Notes: a model not told the origin generated them from the letters alone. A stretch of DNA of 64,000 nt from Acinetobacter lwoffii (GCF_015602705.1 NZ_CP059081.1:505702-569701); one strand, 5' to 3'. Shown: positions 1 to 13,527, counted from the first letter of the stretch. Made by a program: numbers and translations.

Positions 1-70
1 CTTGTCTGGTTTTGTAACCACCTTTATGGCAAAAAGATCGAGTACATTATAAAAAGATAAGGAGTCTGAG

Positions 71-1147
71 ATGCGGTTTCTTCAAGATTTTTTAGATCGT
101 TCGAAACAGCTGAATCAGACTCCTACTGTTTCGCGCCATCCCGCCTATCATGGCCCCACCTCAAAATATAAAATTATTCATCAGGGTTTGATGATCCCCG
201 GGCTTCCGGCACCCCTCTATTATTTAAACTTTCTGAGTATTATCGGGCAACCCAATGCACCCATGCTGGCAAACCCGAGTGCAATCGAAACCACAGCCTT
301 AGACACCGCCACCGTGATTTGCAGTTCGAGCCCACATATGGTGGGACAATTGCATCACTATTCGGTCAAGAAGGACTGTCATTTTAGATCAGGTCTGTTT
401 CAGTTTCTGGATCGTGAGCAATTGAGCGGAAGTTTTCCAAATTTTCGTTTGCAGCGTTCTGACTCGGAACTCAGTTTTGATTTAAATATTCAAACCACTC
501 AACTGATTTCTCATTTTACCCAAATGCGGTTTTCCTTGGCAGATCACTGGTCTTTGCTATGTCATTGTCAGGGAACGGTGAACTATAAAGCGCAGCAATA
601 TACGATTGATGGTCTTGGAAGCTTTGAATACGCGCGGAGTTTTAACTTTCCTTATCTACCTTTGGCCTTCCTGACTTATCAAATTATTAATCTCAGTGAA
701 AACAGGCAACTGTTGTTGGCGCAGATTCGGGATGGTTTTAATCGTATTGTTCAGTCGCGGATCTATCTGCGTGATTTAAAAAACATGCGGACCCAAATGT
801 TCGATCGAAAAGTTTATTTTAAAGTTCATCGTGTTTATCCGTGTGTCACGACACCCAATCGGCAAAGTATGTATTTGCCGCGCGAATTTGAATGGTGTTA
901 TGAAAATGCAGACGGTACTTGTATCTGGGTACAAGGTCAAAGTCGTGGAGATTTTAAATTTGGCCTGGCAGCGGGCTATGTAGGAAGTTTTAGTTATCAA
1001 GTGAAAATAAATGAAGAAACTGAAAATGGGGAAGGGGGTTATTGTGAATACATAGATTGCCGGCCTTTACGCTTTCAAGAACAGAATAAAACTGAAAAAA
1101 GATTAAGTCATTTATCCAATTCAGTCCCTTTAATGCTCAAGAAATGA
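71..1147 (+). CDS. Hypothetical protein, 358 aa
   Basis: I do not recognise a characterised family. The ORF starts at ATG 71 behind a good Shine-Dalgarno sequence (AAGGAG at about 59-64) and runs 358 codons without interruption. No signal peptide, lipobox or clear membrane segment is visible. The protein is soluble-looking and rich in aromatic residues, with many short hydrophobic/aromatic alternations suggestive of beta structure (for example around residues 270-310). It stands alone upstream of the rrn operon, on the same strand, with about 70 bp between its stop and the first rrn promoter-like box. It is certainly coding by length and start signal; its function is unknown. Confidence 0.75.
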   Translation: MRFLQDFLDRSKQLNQTPTVSRHPAYHGPTSKYKIIHQGLMIPGLPAPLYYLNFLSIIGQPNAPMLANPSAIETTALDTATVICSSSPHMVGQLHHYSVKKDCHFRSGLFQFLDREQLSGSFPNFRLQRSDSELSFDLNIQTTQLISHFTQMRFSLADHWSLLCHCQGTVNYKAQQYTIDGLGSFEYARSFNFPYLPLAFLTYQIINLSENRQLLLAQIRDGFNRIVQSRIYLRDLKNMRTQMFDRKVYFKVHRVYPCVTTPNRQSMYLPREFEWCYENADGTCIWVQGQSRGDFKFGLAAGYVGSFSYQVKINEETENGEGGYCEYIDCRPLRFQEQNKTEKRLSHLSNSVPLMLKK

Positions 1148-1217
1148 AGAAAAGCGCGATTTTTGTAGAATAAATAAACAATCGTGATGATTTTGCTGAA
1201 TTATTTAAAAATAGGGG

Positions 1218-1245
1218 TTGTATTGGGTTGGGAATCCTGTAGAAT
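1218..1245 (+). promoter_or_regulatory. Candidate rrn promoter P1
   Basis: A TTGTAT -35 box (1218-1223) and a TAGAAT -10 box (1240-1245) are separated by 16 bp. The pair lies about 340 bp upstream of the 16S gene and is preceded by an AT-rich stretch that could act as an UP element. This is a consensus match only; no start site is known. Confidence 0.45.
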
Positions 1246-1357
1246 GCACATCCATCGGCGGTGATGAAGATTAAAACTTCTGATAAAACAGTGACTTAGT
1301 TAAGTTTGATTGAGTTGGGTTTTAGAAAGAAAGTTTAAAAATAGTTTTCATTGCTAG

Positions 1358-1385
1358 TTGACACTAAGAATATCTAGTGTAATAT
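1358..1385 (+). promoter_or_regulatory. Candidate rrn promoter P2
   Basis: A perfect TTGACA (1358-1363) is followed after 16 bp by TAATAT (1380-1385). It lies about 200 bp upstream of 16S. It is the best promoter-like sequence in the 1148-1588 leader, which holds no gene. The two boxes fit the tandem promoter layout usual for rrn operons. Confidence 0.6.
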
Positions 1386-1435
1386 AGCCGACCTAGCTTG
1401 CTGGTGACGAATCAGCAAGAAGATCATTAAGAGAT

Positions 1436-1465
1436 TATGAAGAACAACTTGTGTGGATTTTTACT
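1436..1465 (+). other. 5' arm of the 16S rRNA processing stem
   Basis: The sequence beginning GAAGAACAACTTGT and continuing TGGAT is complementary to 3146-3175 just downstream of the 16S gene (AATCCACAACAAGTTGTTCTTC), with a small bulge. The two arms would enclose the whole 16S RNA in a long duplex, the usual RNase III substrate in bacterial rrn transcripts. Confidence 0.65.
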
Positions 1466-1588
1466 GGTTGATCGATCGAAATTATTTTCATTGATTGATG
1501 GTAGAAATTACTCGAAGTTTATTTGAGAAATATTTGTCAGAAAATTGATGAGCCAAGATTGGCACCCTTTAAGGTGCTACATAGTATT

Positions 1589-3126
<1,538 letters not shown>

Positions 3127-3186
3127 ACGAAAGATTGACGATTGGTAAGAATCCACAACAAGTTGTTCTTCATACGATGTATCTGA

Positions 3187-3263
<77 letters not shown>

Positions 3264-3334
3264 AATCTGACTAACGAAGCATGAAAGTGCTGAAGCAAAC
3301 AGAACAGAACGATACATTGACTTATTGATAAGCT

Positions 3335-3410
3335 GGGGACTTAGCTTAGTTGGTAGAGCGCCTGCTTTGCACGCAGGAGGTCAGGAGTTCGACTCTCCTA
3401 GTCTCCACCA
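3335..3410 (+). tRNA. tRNA-Ala (TGC)
   Basis: A 76-nt cloverleaf. The acceptor GGGGACT pairs with AGTCTCC (one G-T pair) and ACCA is encoded at the end. The anticodon TGC is at 3368-3370, in loop TTTGCAC closed by CCTGC/GCAGG. It is the second spacer tRNA, as expected beside tRNA-Ile. Confidence 0.97.
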
Positions 3411-3886
3411 AATTTCAAGATCATAAAAGCACTGCTTTTACTTGAAATTTAAGCAAGAAGCTACGCTTCGCGCAGTATGTAAGCATACAGTGATGAAGTT
3501 GTTTAGTTCCTAAGCGATCAGGTGTTTAGATCCTAGAGATTAACAAGTACAAGCGTTATGATACGCGCACTTGATAATCTCTGTGATTTATCACAGTTTC
3601 CTGACCTGACGAAGGCTGGAAAAATCATTAACAGAATATATTTGAGTTGAAATAATTTGTTCAAACTCGTTTTTAAGATCAACACTAACAGTGATTTATT
3701 ACTGTGATGTGAAGATTAAAGAAATGAGTTCTAGCGAAATTAACTGAATCAAGCGTTTTGGTATATGAATCTAATTGAAGCTGTACAGTAGTTGAATCTA
3801 CGAAACGCCAACTGTATGAGAGTGTTGAAAGACACAATCTGTTGCTTATCCCACTTGTAAGGATAAACGACTGTTTGGGGTTGTAT
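3411..3886 (+). other. 16S-23S spacer after tRNA-Ala
   Basis: About 475 bp without a gene. Its last bases (GGGGTTGTATAGTCAAG, about 3877-3893) are complementary to the sequence just after 23S (CTTGACTATACAACACCC, about 6773-6790), forming the 23S processing stem. No additional tRNA is visible. Confidence 0.7.
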
Positions 3887-6778
<2,892 letters not shown>

Positions 6779-6956
6779 ATACAACACCCAAACAGTTGTT
6801 GTATAAAAGCTCGATTGATTCGATATTAAACAAAGTGACTTGATTTAGTTACGCTAAACGAACAAACTATCCAACTCAGATAAATCTGTTAATGAATTCT
6901 ATTTGGTAGAAAGCAAGGCATCTCAATAAGACCTAGCAAGTATCCATAAACAGTTG

Positions 6957-7072
6957 TGCTGGCGACCATAGCAAGAGTGAACCACCTGATCCCTTCCCGA
7001 ACTCAGAAGTGAAACCTCTTAGCGCTGATGGTAGTGTGGGATTACCCATGTGAGAGTAAGTCATCGCCAGCT
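6957..7072 (+). rRNA. rrf: 5S ribosomal RNA
   Basis: About 116 nt. The ends GCTGGCGA and TCGCCAGC pair as the 5S terminal helix, and the conserved CCGAACTCAGAAGTGAAAC core is present. It lies about 180 bp after 23S as the last gene of the operon. Confidence 0.95.
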
Positions 7073-7081
7073 CATTATTCC

Positions 7082-7119
7082 AAAATCCCCCTCCGCATTA
7101 GCAGAGGGGGATTTTTTTA
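7082..7119 (+). terminator. rrn operon terminator
   Basis: The stem ATCCCCCTC/GAGGGGGAT with a 10-nt loop is followed by a run of seven T, ten bases after the 5S gene. Confidence 0.9.
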
Positions 7120-7229
7120 TGGGCGGAATAATTGTCTTATATATGTCATATATAAATTTAACATCAACATTGCTCAATATTAGACTAGAGCAAGAACCAA
7201 TTTTAAAGCGTAATAGGTTTATAGTTCCT

Positions 7230-8612
7230 TTATAGCAATGCATCCAATTGACGTCGAGCATGTTTAAATGCAGTTCTGAGTCCTTCTTCCAAAGTTGGAT
7301 GATAAAAAGGTTTCTTTAAGATCTGATAAATATCCTGGTCAGCATCAATCATCCAGGCCAGTGAATGGGCCAGATGTTCTGCTTGGGAGCAAAAGAGTTC
7401 TGCACCAAGTAATTTACCTGATTTTTTAGCAATATAAACTTCTATTCCACCTGAGTTTTCTGCCAAAACCAGTGCACGCCCTTGATTTTCATAAGAGACG
7501 AATCCCCGAATAAATTCGATGTGTTGATCTTCCAGCTGTTTAAAACTTTTTCCGACAATCGCCATTTCAGGATGACAAAATACAATCGCCAATGGGATTA
7601 AGGCAGGAATAGGCTTTACATCCGGATAATTTAAACAGTTATAAACTGCCTGTTTACCCGCATGCGCGGCTTCATGTTGAATCGGCGCATCAGGTGCGGC
7701 ATCACCGACTATAAATATAGGTAGGTTTGCAAGTTGTTTGGTTTCTTTATCGATAGGAAGGTTTTTGATGTCCTTGAATGTTGAATTGAGTTGATCTAGA
7801 CCTAAACGATCTATATTGCTTTGCCGACCTGTGGCGCCTAAGATATAGTCAACTTCAATACTTTCAGTCTGATCATTTTCTGTAAAATTAATCTTTATTT
7901 TATCAGCTTGTATTCCAACTTCATCTGGCAAGTTCTTAAACTTGATATTGAGTTCTTTACTGAGTTGCTCCTGTGCCAGTTTCTGTAAGACTGGACTGGT
8001 TAAGGCACCTACTTTTTGACTACGCGCAAACATTGTAGTTTGTACACCCAGTCGTTGCATGGCTTGAGCTAATTCAATTGCAATGATGCCACTCCCGATT
8101 ACCGCTAAAGACTCAGGTAATTGAGAAAATTCAAATATTTCATTAGAAGTGATGTATTTTTCTTTTAATTGTTGCTTTAAAGCTTTATCAACATTAGGGC
8201 GTGAGCCTACAGCAACAATAAAACTTTTGGCCCGATAGGATTGTCCATTGACTTCGATCGTTTGGGGATCAATAAATTTGGCTTTTCCGGAAATTTTATG
8301 TGAGCTGTCCCATTGATCGACACCTTTCAAGGTTGCACGAATAAAACGTTCTCTAAGGACATGCACACGTTGCATAACATCTGAAGTATCAATGACAGCG
8401 TTATGCTTTAAAGCAAGTTCTTCAGCAGTTTGAATGTCATGCATGCGATTTGCAGAAGAGATCAGCAGTTTACTAGGCATACAACCTACCCGGGCACAGG
8501 TAGTGTCCCAGGGGCCATCATTGATAATTAAAATATTCTGGGTGTATTTGATGGCTTCGTTATAAGCACTGATTCCTGCAGTGCCTGCACCGATAATGAT
8601 GAGGTCGTACAT
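7230..8612 (-). CDS. Dihydrolipoamide dehydrogenase-like flavoprotein
   Basis: This is a class I pyridine nucleotide-disulfide oxidoreductase of 460 aa, normal for the family. An N-terminal FAD dinucleotide fold (IIIGAGTAG, residues 5-13) precedes the redox-active pair Cys39/Cys44 in CARVGCMPSK. A second nucleotide fold (VIGSGIIAIELA, about 172-184), a GD motif (IFIVGDAAPDA) and the C-terminal dimer-interface HPTLEEGLR with the catalytic His follow. The family reoxidises dihydrolipoyl groups of 2-oxoacid dehydrogenase or glycine-cleavage complexes using NAD+. There are no E1/E2 genes nearby, so this is an orphan copy and its partner complex is unknown. Mercuric or glutathione reductase activity is less likely from the motifs. 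Confidence 0.85.
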   Translation of the reverse strand: MYDLIIIGAGTAGISAYNEAIKYTQNILIINDGPWDTTCARVGCMPSKLLISSANRMHDIQTAEELALKHNAVIDTSDVMQRVHVLRERFIRATLKGVDQWDSSHKISGKAKFIDPQTIEVNGQSYRAKSFIVAVGSRPNVDKALKQQLKEKYITSNEIFEFSQLPESLAVIGSGIIAIELAQAMQRLGVQTTMFARSQKVGALTSPVLQKLAQEQLSKELNIKFKNLPDEVGIQADKIKINFTENDQTESIEVDYILGATGRQSNIDRLGLDQLNSTFKDIKNLPIDKETKQLANLPIFIVGDAAPDAPIQHEAAHAGKQAVYNCLNYPDVKPIPALIPLAIVFCHPEMAIVGKSFKQLEDQHIEFIRGFVSYENQGRALVLAENSGGIEVYIAKKSGKLLGAELFCSQAEHLAHSLAWMIDADQDIYQILKKPFYHPTLEEGLRTAFKHARRQLDALL

Positions 8613-8740
8613 TAATTGCTCTTATTGAAATCAATTTATGAATATAAGCTAGCATACAAAACATTTAGCTTACCTTTATTTACATAAATGCTTAACTATG
8701 ATTACATATCGCATAATGAATAAAGATTGATAACAAACTC

Positions 8741-8746
8741 TATAAT
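8741..8746 (+). promoter_or_regulatory. Candidate -10 box for the Ig-repeat lipoprotein gene
   Basis: A perfect TATAAT lies 21 bp before the ATG at 8767, in the divergent gap between the dehydrogenase gene and the lipoprotein gene. No convincing -35 box is seen at 16-18 bp spacing. Confidence 0.35.
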
Positions 8747-8766
8747 AGAGGGTCTTGGGGATTTAA

Positions 8767-10704
8767 ATGATTAGTAAACAATTAGGTATTAAATTATCTA
8801 CTCTTACTTTAGCACTAATGTTAGCAGGCTGTGGCGGTAGTGATGGATATTATAATAATGGGGGGGCGGGTTCTGGCGGAAATTCTAGTAATCCTGCTGA
8901 AGTTCAAGCGCTTAATGTCACTGACTTTTCACTTAAAGACTCGAATGGTGAAGAAACAGAAACTATTTCAGCGCTTGGTGCTGTAGCCACAGTTAAAGTA
9001 AGTGATGGAAGTGGTAAACCTGTCAGTGGTGCAGTGGTTGCATTTTCTGGTGAAAATATGACTTTTAGTACAACGAATAGTTCAGTGCTGACAAATGCTG
9101 ATGGCGAAGCAAGTATTGGCGTTACACCAACCAATGCGAATGTTACAGGCCCATATAAGATTTCTGCAACAGCTTCATTTAATAATCAAAGTGCTACTCA
9201 GTCAAAAAATATAAGTTTTGTTAAAACAGACATCCTTATTGATCAATTTAAAGCTGCAAGCACAACATTAGTTTCAGGTGGGTCTACACTCCTTACACTT
9301 TTGGTTCAAGATGCTAATGGCAACTATCAAAACAATCAGGAAGTAACATTCTCAGCAAGTTGCGGTAGTTTTGCTCACTCAAGTGTAATTTCTACAAGCG
9401 AAGGCAATATTTCTAATACATATTATGCTTATGATGCATCTGGTAACTTATGTAGTGGTAAACAAGAGATTACAGTTACGCCAAGTAACTCACCAGCCAG
9501 TGCACAAAAAGTTCCTGTGAATGTAGAAGCTGCAACAGCAACCTCTGTCGTATATACATCTAAAGCGATTTCAATCCCTGTTTTAGGTAGTGGATCATCA
9601 TCAAGTAGCCAAGTCGAATTCACTGTTTATTCAAATGAAAAAGCTCTCCCTAACCAAGAGGTAACTCTAAGTTTAGTACAATCTCCGCAAGGAACAAGTT
9701 TTGTCAGCTTAAATAATAAAGCAAATAGAATTGTCAAAACTGATAGCAATGGTAAAGTACTTGTGAATATTTATCCTGGCAATATTCCTGGACCTGTCGA
9801 AATCAGTGCAATGTTATCATCAGGATTCACAGCGCTGTCAAAAGATGTAACGATTACCACAGGGCGTGCTACACAAAATAGTTTTAGTCTGTCTTTGAGT
9901 AAAAACTCACTGCAAAATGATATGGATGGTGACAAGGCGACGCTTGTTGCAAGACTTGCTGATCGTAATAGCAATGATGTTCCTGATGGAACAGTTGTTA
10001 ACTTCGTAGCTGAAGGGGGTAAAGTTGGGGGAGCGTGTTCAACTTTAAATGGCCAATGTTCTGTAGAAATCAGCACACAGAATCCACGTTCAGCAGATGG
10101 TCGCGTCACCATACTTGCTTATGTTGAAGGTGATAAGAGCTACATAGATAAAAATGGCGATAACACTTACACAGCAGGTGTTGATACATTAATGAAGAAT
10201 ATTGGCAGTTTCTTCCGTGATGATAACGAAAGCCTTACATATAACAATGAAATAGGCGAGTTTAAGTACGATAGAATAATGACTGGAACAAGTGTGCCGT
10301 GTGCGGCATCTACCTTTAGGGAGCCGAATATTGAGGGAACTTGTGATAATCAACTCCCAGCAATTTTGCGTCAACAAGTTATTGTTTACTTTGCTGATAG
10401 CACTCCGACTATTCAAGGTCTAAGAGCAAGCAACAGTTCATTAAGCTTTAATCTTTATGGTAAGAATGCATTGACGACACCGATGCCTTCTGGCACATCT
10501 GTCACTGTTGCAGCAGAAGATGCTACAGAAAATAATAAATCATGTTCTGCAGAGTTAGCAACAGGAAGTAATTCAGTTGCAAATATTGTTGTTTCAAGCT
10601 ATTACGAATATAAATTAAAAGACTGTGCCAAAGGGGACAGCTTTAAAGTGACAACTACAGCACCTAATGGCAAAGTATCGAATTTCTACGTTAATTATTC
10701 ATAA
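8767..10704 (+). CDS. Ig-like (Big-1/invasin type) repeat lipoprotein
   Basis: A 645-aa secreted lipoprotein. The N-terminus has a hydrophobic signal and a lipobox ending LAGC, with lipidated Cys22, then a Gly/Ser/Asn-rich linker. The rest is a series of bacterial Ig-like domains: repeated patterns of the kind VSDGSGKPVSGAVVAF, DANGNYQNNQEVTF and DRNSNDVPDGTVVNF start successive beta-sandwich units of about 100 residues, each followed by a TNADGEAS- or DSNGKV-like turn. Such repeats are typical of Big-1 domains in intimin/invasin proteins. It is probably an outer-membrane or surface lipoprotein; an adhesive role is inference. It stands alone and ends in a strong terminator. Confidence 0.8.
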   Translation: MISKQLGIKLSTLTLALMLAGCGGSDGYYNNGGAGSGGNSSNPAEVQALNVTDFSLKDSNGEETETISALGAVATVKVSDGSGKPVSGAVVAFSGENMTFSTTNSSVLTNADGEASIGVTPTNANVTGPYKISATASFNNQSATQSKNISFVKTDILIDQFKAASTTLVSGGSTLLTLLVQDANGNYQNNQEVTFSASCGSFAHSSVISTSEGNISNTYYAYDASGNLCSGKQEITVTPSNSPASAQKVPVNVEAATATSVVYTSKAISIPVLGSGSSSSSQVEFTVYSNEKALPNQEVTLSLVQSPQGTSFVSLNNKANRIVKTDSNGKVLVNIYPGNIPGPVEISAMLSSGFTALSKDVTITTGRATQNSFSLSLSKNSLQNDMDGDKATLVARLADRNSNDVPDGTVVNFVAEGGKVGGACSTLNGQCSVEISTQNPRSADGRVTILAYVEGDKSYIDKNGDNTYTAGVDTLMKNIGSFFRDDNESLTYNNEIGEFKYDRIMTGTSVPCAASTFREPNIEGTCDNQLPAILRQQVIVYFADSTPTIQGLRASNSSLSFNLYGKNALTTPMPSGTSVTVAAEDATENNKSCSAELATGSNSVANIVVSSYYEYKLKDCAKGDSFKVTTTAPNGKVSNFYVNYS

Positions 10705-10717
10705 TCTCTGATGCAAT

Positions 10718-10747
10718 AAAAACAGCGCTTCGGCGCTGTTTTTTTGA
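10718..10747. terminator. Bidirectional terminator
   Basis: AACAGCGC-TTCG-GCGCTGTT with A-rich left and T-rich right flanks. It can end the Ig-repeat lipoprotein transcript from the left and the small-lipoprotein/DUF442 operon from the right. Confidence 0.9.
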
Positions 10748-10768
10748 TGGGAACTAAAATTTAAAAAA

Positions 10769-10873
10769 TTAAATCGAAGTTCCCACATTCACACCTACAG
10801 TTGGCTTTAGATTCATCGAGCTACAGCCTGTAAAAGCCAAACTACAACATAAAATGATCAATAACTTATTCAT
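10769..10873 (-). CDS. Very small lipoprotein, 34 aa
   Basis: An ORF of 34 codons starting MNKLLIILCCSLAFTGCSSM. It has a positively charged start, a hydrophobic core and a clear lipobox FTGC (Cys17), leaving a mature peptide of only 18 residues. Its ATG overlaps the stop of the upstream DUF442 gene by 8 bases (ATGAATAA). That matches the overlap between the two DUF442 genes (ATGACTAA), so translation is likely coupled across all three. The shared terminator at 10718-10747 ends the operon. It is small, but the lipobox, the overlap and the position argue for a real gene. Function unknown. Confidence 0.65.
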   Translation of the reverse strand: MNKLLIILCCSLAFTGCSSMNLKPTVGVNVGTSI

Positions 10874-11288
10874 GAATCAATCCTTGAGATTTAGCCTGAT
10901 TAAACAAAGCAGCCGAACGTGTGCCGCTTCGGCAAACCATTAAAATTGGTTTAGGCAGCTCATTATAATATCGAGCAAATTCTTCAATATTGGCCTGAGA
11001 AAGCTGGCTACTCACCACAGGCTGATAAATCACACTCACTTGAGATTTCTCCGCAATGGAGCGTAATTGACTCACCGTGACATTATTACCAGTTTCCTGA
11101 TCAGGACGATTTACAATTACAGATTTGAAACCTTGCTGAATCAATTGCTGAAACTTGCTTGGTGTCATTTGCCCCGCGACACTCACCGTAGAGGTCAGCG
11201 CACGGCTAAGATCATTTGCAGCAAAAACAGGTGTAATACAGCTAAAATAGGTTGCCAATACTACACCTTTCCAAAACAACTTAGTCAT
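10866..11288 (-). CDS. Exported DUF442-type (Blh phosphatase-like) protein
   Basis: A 140-aa protein with a signal peptide (residues 1 to about 23, ending PVFAA) followed by a domain of the beta-lactamase-hydrolase-like phosphatase family (DUF442/TIGR01244). The Cys-phosphatase-like P-loop is CRSGTRSA, near residues 118-125. The gene overlaps its upstream paralogue by 8 bp. The signal peptide makes it the periplasmic partner of a cytoplasmic paralogue. Related domains occur fused to sulfur-handling enzymes; phosphatase or sulfurtransferase activity here is inference. Confidence 0.75.
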   Translation of the reverse strand: MTKLFWKGVVLATYFSCITPVFAANDLSRALTSTVSVAGQMTPSKFQQLIQQGFKSVIVNRPDQETGNNVTVSQLRSIAEKSQVSVIYQPVVSSQLSQANIEEFARYYNELPKPILMVCRSGTRSAALFNQAKSQGLIHE

Positions 11289-11616
11289 CCAGCAGGTCCA
11301 TCTGTTTTGCCAGTTGATATAAGTTATTCGAGCGGTTTCCGGTGCGGCAGAACATCAAGATCGGTTTTGGCAACTCATTATAATGATTGGCAAAAGTGCG
11401 TACATCAAGCTCAGTAATCTGACCGGCTACTACTGGCTGGAATACATAATCCAGACCGGCATTACGTGCAGCTTCCTCGATTTGTGCACTGGTTGGCTGC
11501 TCGGAACCACCTTCCATGTCCGGACGGTTGTTGATAATCGATTTAAAACCTTTCTCAACCACTTGAGTTACGTGTTCAGGACCAATTTGACCAGCAAAAC
11601 CTACATTTTCGCTCAT
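11281..11616 (-). CDS. Cytoplasmic DUF442-type (Blh phosphatase-like) protein
   Basis: A 111-aa protein without a signal peptide, made of a single DUF442/TIGR01244 domain. The catalytic-type loop CRTGNRS is near residues 90-96, preceded by the conserved NELPKPILM segment that it shares with its downstream paralogue. It is the first gene of a three-gene minus-strand operon with 8-bp overlaps. The family is dual-specificity-phosphatase-like and is often linked to sulfide/sulfur metabolism; the substrate is unknown. Confidence 0.75.
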   Translation of the reverse strand: MSENVGFAGQIGPEHVTQVVEKGFKSIINNRPDMEGGSEQPTSAQIEEAARNAGLDYVFQPVVAGQITELDVRTFANHYNELPKPILMFCRTGNRSNNLYQLAKQMDLLDD

Positions 11617-11741
11617 GACGCCACTCCATCATTTCATTTATATCGATATGCTTTATGATAGCATTAAGCTGAAAACATGCTGAACCTGTTCTGAAATTTT
11701 TATAAATGATGATAACCATAAGATAACGCAATGGAGCGCGT

Positions 11742-12638
11742 ATGCAGGCTTATACAGTTGAACCACTGTATGTCAAAAGCGGTCAGGAAGTGATTGCTGC
11801 AGATTTTTATCGGCCTAAAAATATAGAAAAACCGGCCGTAATCCTGATGGCTCATGGTCTGGCTGCCTTACGTCAATTTAAACTGGTGCAATATGCCCAG
11901 CGTTTTGCCAGTGCCGGCTATGCGGTGGTTTTATTTGACTATCGCTATTGGGGCGGCAGCACTGGGCGTCCACGTGAACTGGTGTCGATCAATGCCCAGC
12001 TCGATGACTGGCGAACCATGATCAGACATATTCAGGAACGCAAATCGATTGACAGTAAACGGATCGTGCTCTGGGGTACGGCCTTAAGTGGTGGGCATGT
12101 ATTGACACTTGCAGCAGAGCTGAAAAATATTCAGGCGGCGATGGTACAGGTGCCTTTTGTCGATGGGGCTGAAAGTGCCCAACTATATCCTTTACAGCAA
12201 CTCCCCAAGGCGCTTAAAGTTTCCAGTCAGGATTATATGGGGGCCAAGGTTGGTATGGCACCAAAAACCTTACCTGTAGTTGATCCGCATGAGCTATGTT
12301 TTATGCCGACACAGGACAGTTATGAAGGTTATCTGTCGATTGTCAATCCGGATTATTACTGGAGTGGTCATATTCCTGCACGGGCATTCTTTAAACTGAT
12401 GCGCTATCGGCCGATTCAGGAAGTAAGAAAGATTAACATTCCAGTCCTGTTTATTGCGGCAAAACAGGATAGTCTGATTCCCATTGAATCCAGTCGGGAA
12501 ACTGCAACTAATATTGCACCATTTGTACAATATCATGAGTGGAATATGCGACATTTTGATATTTATCATGGCGAATGGTTTGAAAAAGCAGTTTCGACCC
12601 AATTAGAATTCTTACATCAACATATTGGAGTGCGCTAG
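11742..12638 (+). CDS. Alpha/beta hydrolase
   Basis: A 298-aa alpha/beta-hydrolase fold protein. An early HG loop (LMAHGLAALRQF, about 32-43) forms the oxyanion region. The nucleophile elbow is ALSGG, a variant of GxSxG, near residue 125. A late Asp lies in AAKQDSLIP and a His in MRHFDIYHG. The fold resembles dienelactone-hydrolase/X-Pro-peptidase-like esterases. Its stop is immediately followed by the trxC start, so the two are co-transcribed. The substrate cannot be inferred. Confidence 0.8.
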   Translation: MQAYTVEPLYVKSGQEVIAADFYRPKNIEKPAVILMAHGLAALRQFKLVQYAQRFASAGYAVVLFDYRYWGGSTGRPRELVSINAQLDDWRTMIRHIQERKSIDSKRIVLWGTALSGGHVLTLAAELKNIQAAMVQVPFVDGAESAQLYPLQQLPKALKVSSQDYMGAKVGMAPKTLPVVDPHELCFMPTQDSYEGYLSIVNPDYYWSGHIPARAFFKLMRYRPIQEVRKINIPVLFIAAKQDSLIPIESSRETATNIAPFVQYHEWNMRHFDIYHGEWFEKAVSTQLEFLHQHIGVR

Positions 12639-13070
12639 ATGATTATTGTATGTCCGGAATGTCTGGCCAAAAACCGTGTCCCTGAAGATAAACTCACTGC
12701 CAACCCTGCTTGTGGTCAATGTCATCAAGCCCTGATTCCACTGGTACCAATTGAGCTGAATGAGCAGAATTTCAGCCAGTTTGTCACGCATAGTGACTTG
12801 CCAATCCTGATTGATCTCTGGGCAGAATGGTGTGGTCCCTGTAAAATGATGGCACCGCATTTTGCGACTGTCGCCCAGCAATATCCAAATGTGGTTTTTG
12901 CAAAAATTGATACAGAAGCCAATCCTCGCTTAAGTTCGGCATTTAATGTTCGCAGTATTCCGACGCTGGTGTTGATGAATAAAAGCAACGAAATTGCTAG
13001 AATAAGCGGTGCATTACGGTCAAGCGAGCTGCAAAAATGGCTTGATCAGCAGTTAAATACCCAACCCTAA
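12639..13070 (+). CDS. trxC: Thioredoxin 2 (zinc-binding thioredoxin)
   Basis: A 143-aa protein with an N-terminal zinc-binding extension (CPEC at residues 5-8 and CGQC at 25-28) before a thioredoxin domain with active site WCGPC (Cys65/Cys68). The later conserved cis-Pro segment VRSIPTLVLM is present. The length and the double CxxC are diagnostic of thioredoxin 2, a cytoplasmic protein-disulfide reductase linked to oxidative stress. The ATG directly follows the stop of the hydrolase gene and uses GGAG within that gene's last codons as its ribosome-binding site. Confidence 0.95.
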   Translation: MIIVCPECLAKNRVPEDKLTANPACGQCHQALIPLVPIELNEQNFSQFVTHSDLPILIDLWAEWCGPCKMMAPHFATVAQQYPNVVFAKIDTEANPRLSSAFNVRSIPTLVLMNKSNEIARISGALRSSELQKWLDQQLNTQP

Positions 13071-13090
13071 TTCAAATGCCTGGAGTGAAA

Positions 13091-13516
13091 GTGTCAGATT
13101 CTCAAGTAAGACCAGAGGGGATTCTTTCCCTACAGACGATCGCAATGCCTGCAGATACCAACTGGAGTGGTGATGTCTTTGGTGGCTGGATCGTTTCACA
13201 AATGGACTTGGCAGGCGCGATTCACGCAGAGCGATTTTCAAAGGGACGTTGTGCCACGATTTCAATTAACCAGATGACGTTTCTGGTCCCGGTGAAAGTC
13301 GGGGACGTGATTAGTTGTTATACCAAAATTTTAAAAGTTGGCAAGACCTCTATCCAGATGGAAATCGAGGTTTGGGACAGTCATGATGATTCACGCCCAC
13401 CAATTCGGGTAACTGAAGGGGTGTTTACCTTTGTTGCGGTAGATGTCAAAGGTAACAAACGTCTGATTCCAGAAGAAGCAAAACAGAAGCTTTTAGAATC
13501 CCAAACAGCACAATGA
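13091..13516 (+). CDS. yciA: Acyl-CoA thioesterase, YciA type
   Basis: A hot-dog-fold acyl-CoA thioesterase of about 141 aa. Signature segments match YciA: AMPADTNWSGDVFGGWIVSQ with the catalytic Asp, then MTFLVPVKVGDV and FVAVDVKGNKRLIP. The family hydrolyses short- to long-chain acyl-CoA in the cytoplasm. An ATG at 13076 also opens the frame but has no Shine-Dalgarno. GTG 13091 has GGAG five bases upstream and gives the family-typical N-terminus, so I prefer it. The gene follows trxC closely and ends at a strong terminator. Confidence 0.9.
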   Translation: MSDSQVRPEGILSLQTIAMPADTNWSGDVFGGWIVSQMDLAGAIHAERFSKGRCATISINQMTFLVPVKVGDVISCYTKILKVGKTSIQMEIEVWDSHDDSRPPIRVTEGVFTFVAVDVKGNKRLIPEEAKQKLLESQTAQ

Positions 13517-13527
13517 TGACTTGAAAT

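Noticed and set aside
9771..10112. 113-codon antisense frame
   Set aside because: It is a shadow of the Ig-repeat lipoprotein gene, whose repeat domains and signal are clear.
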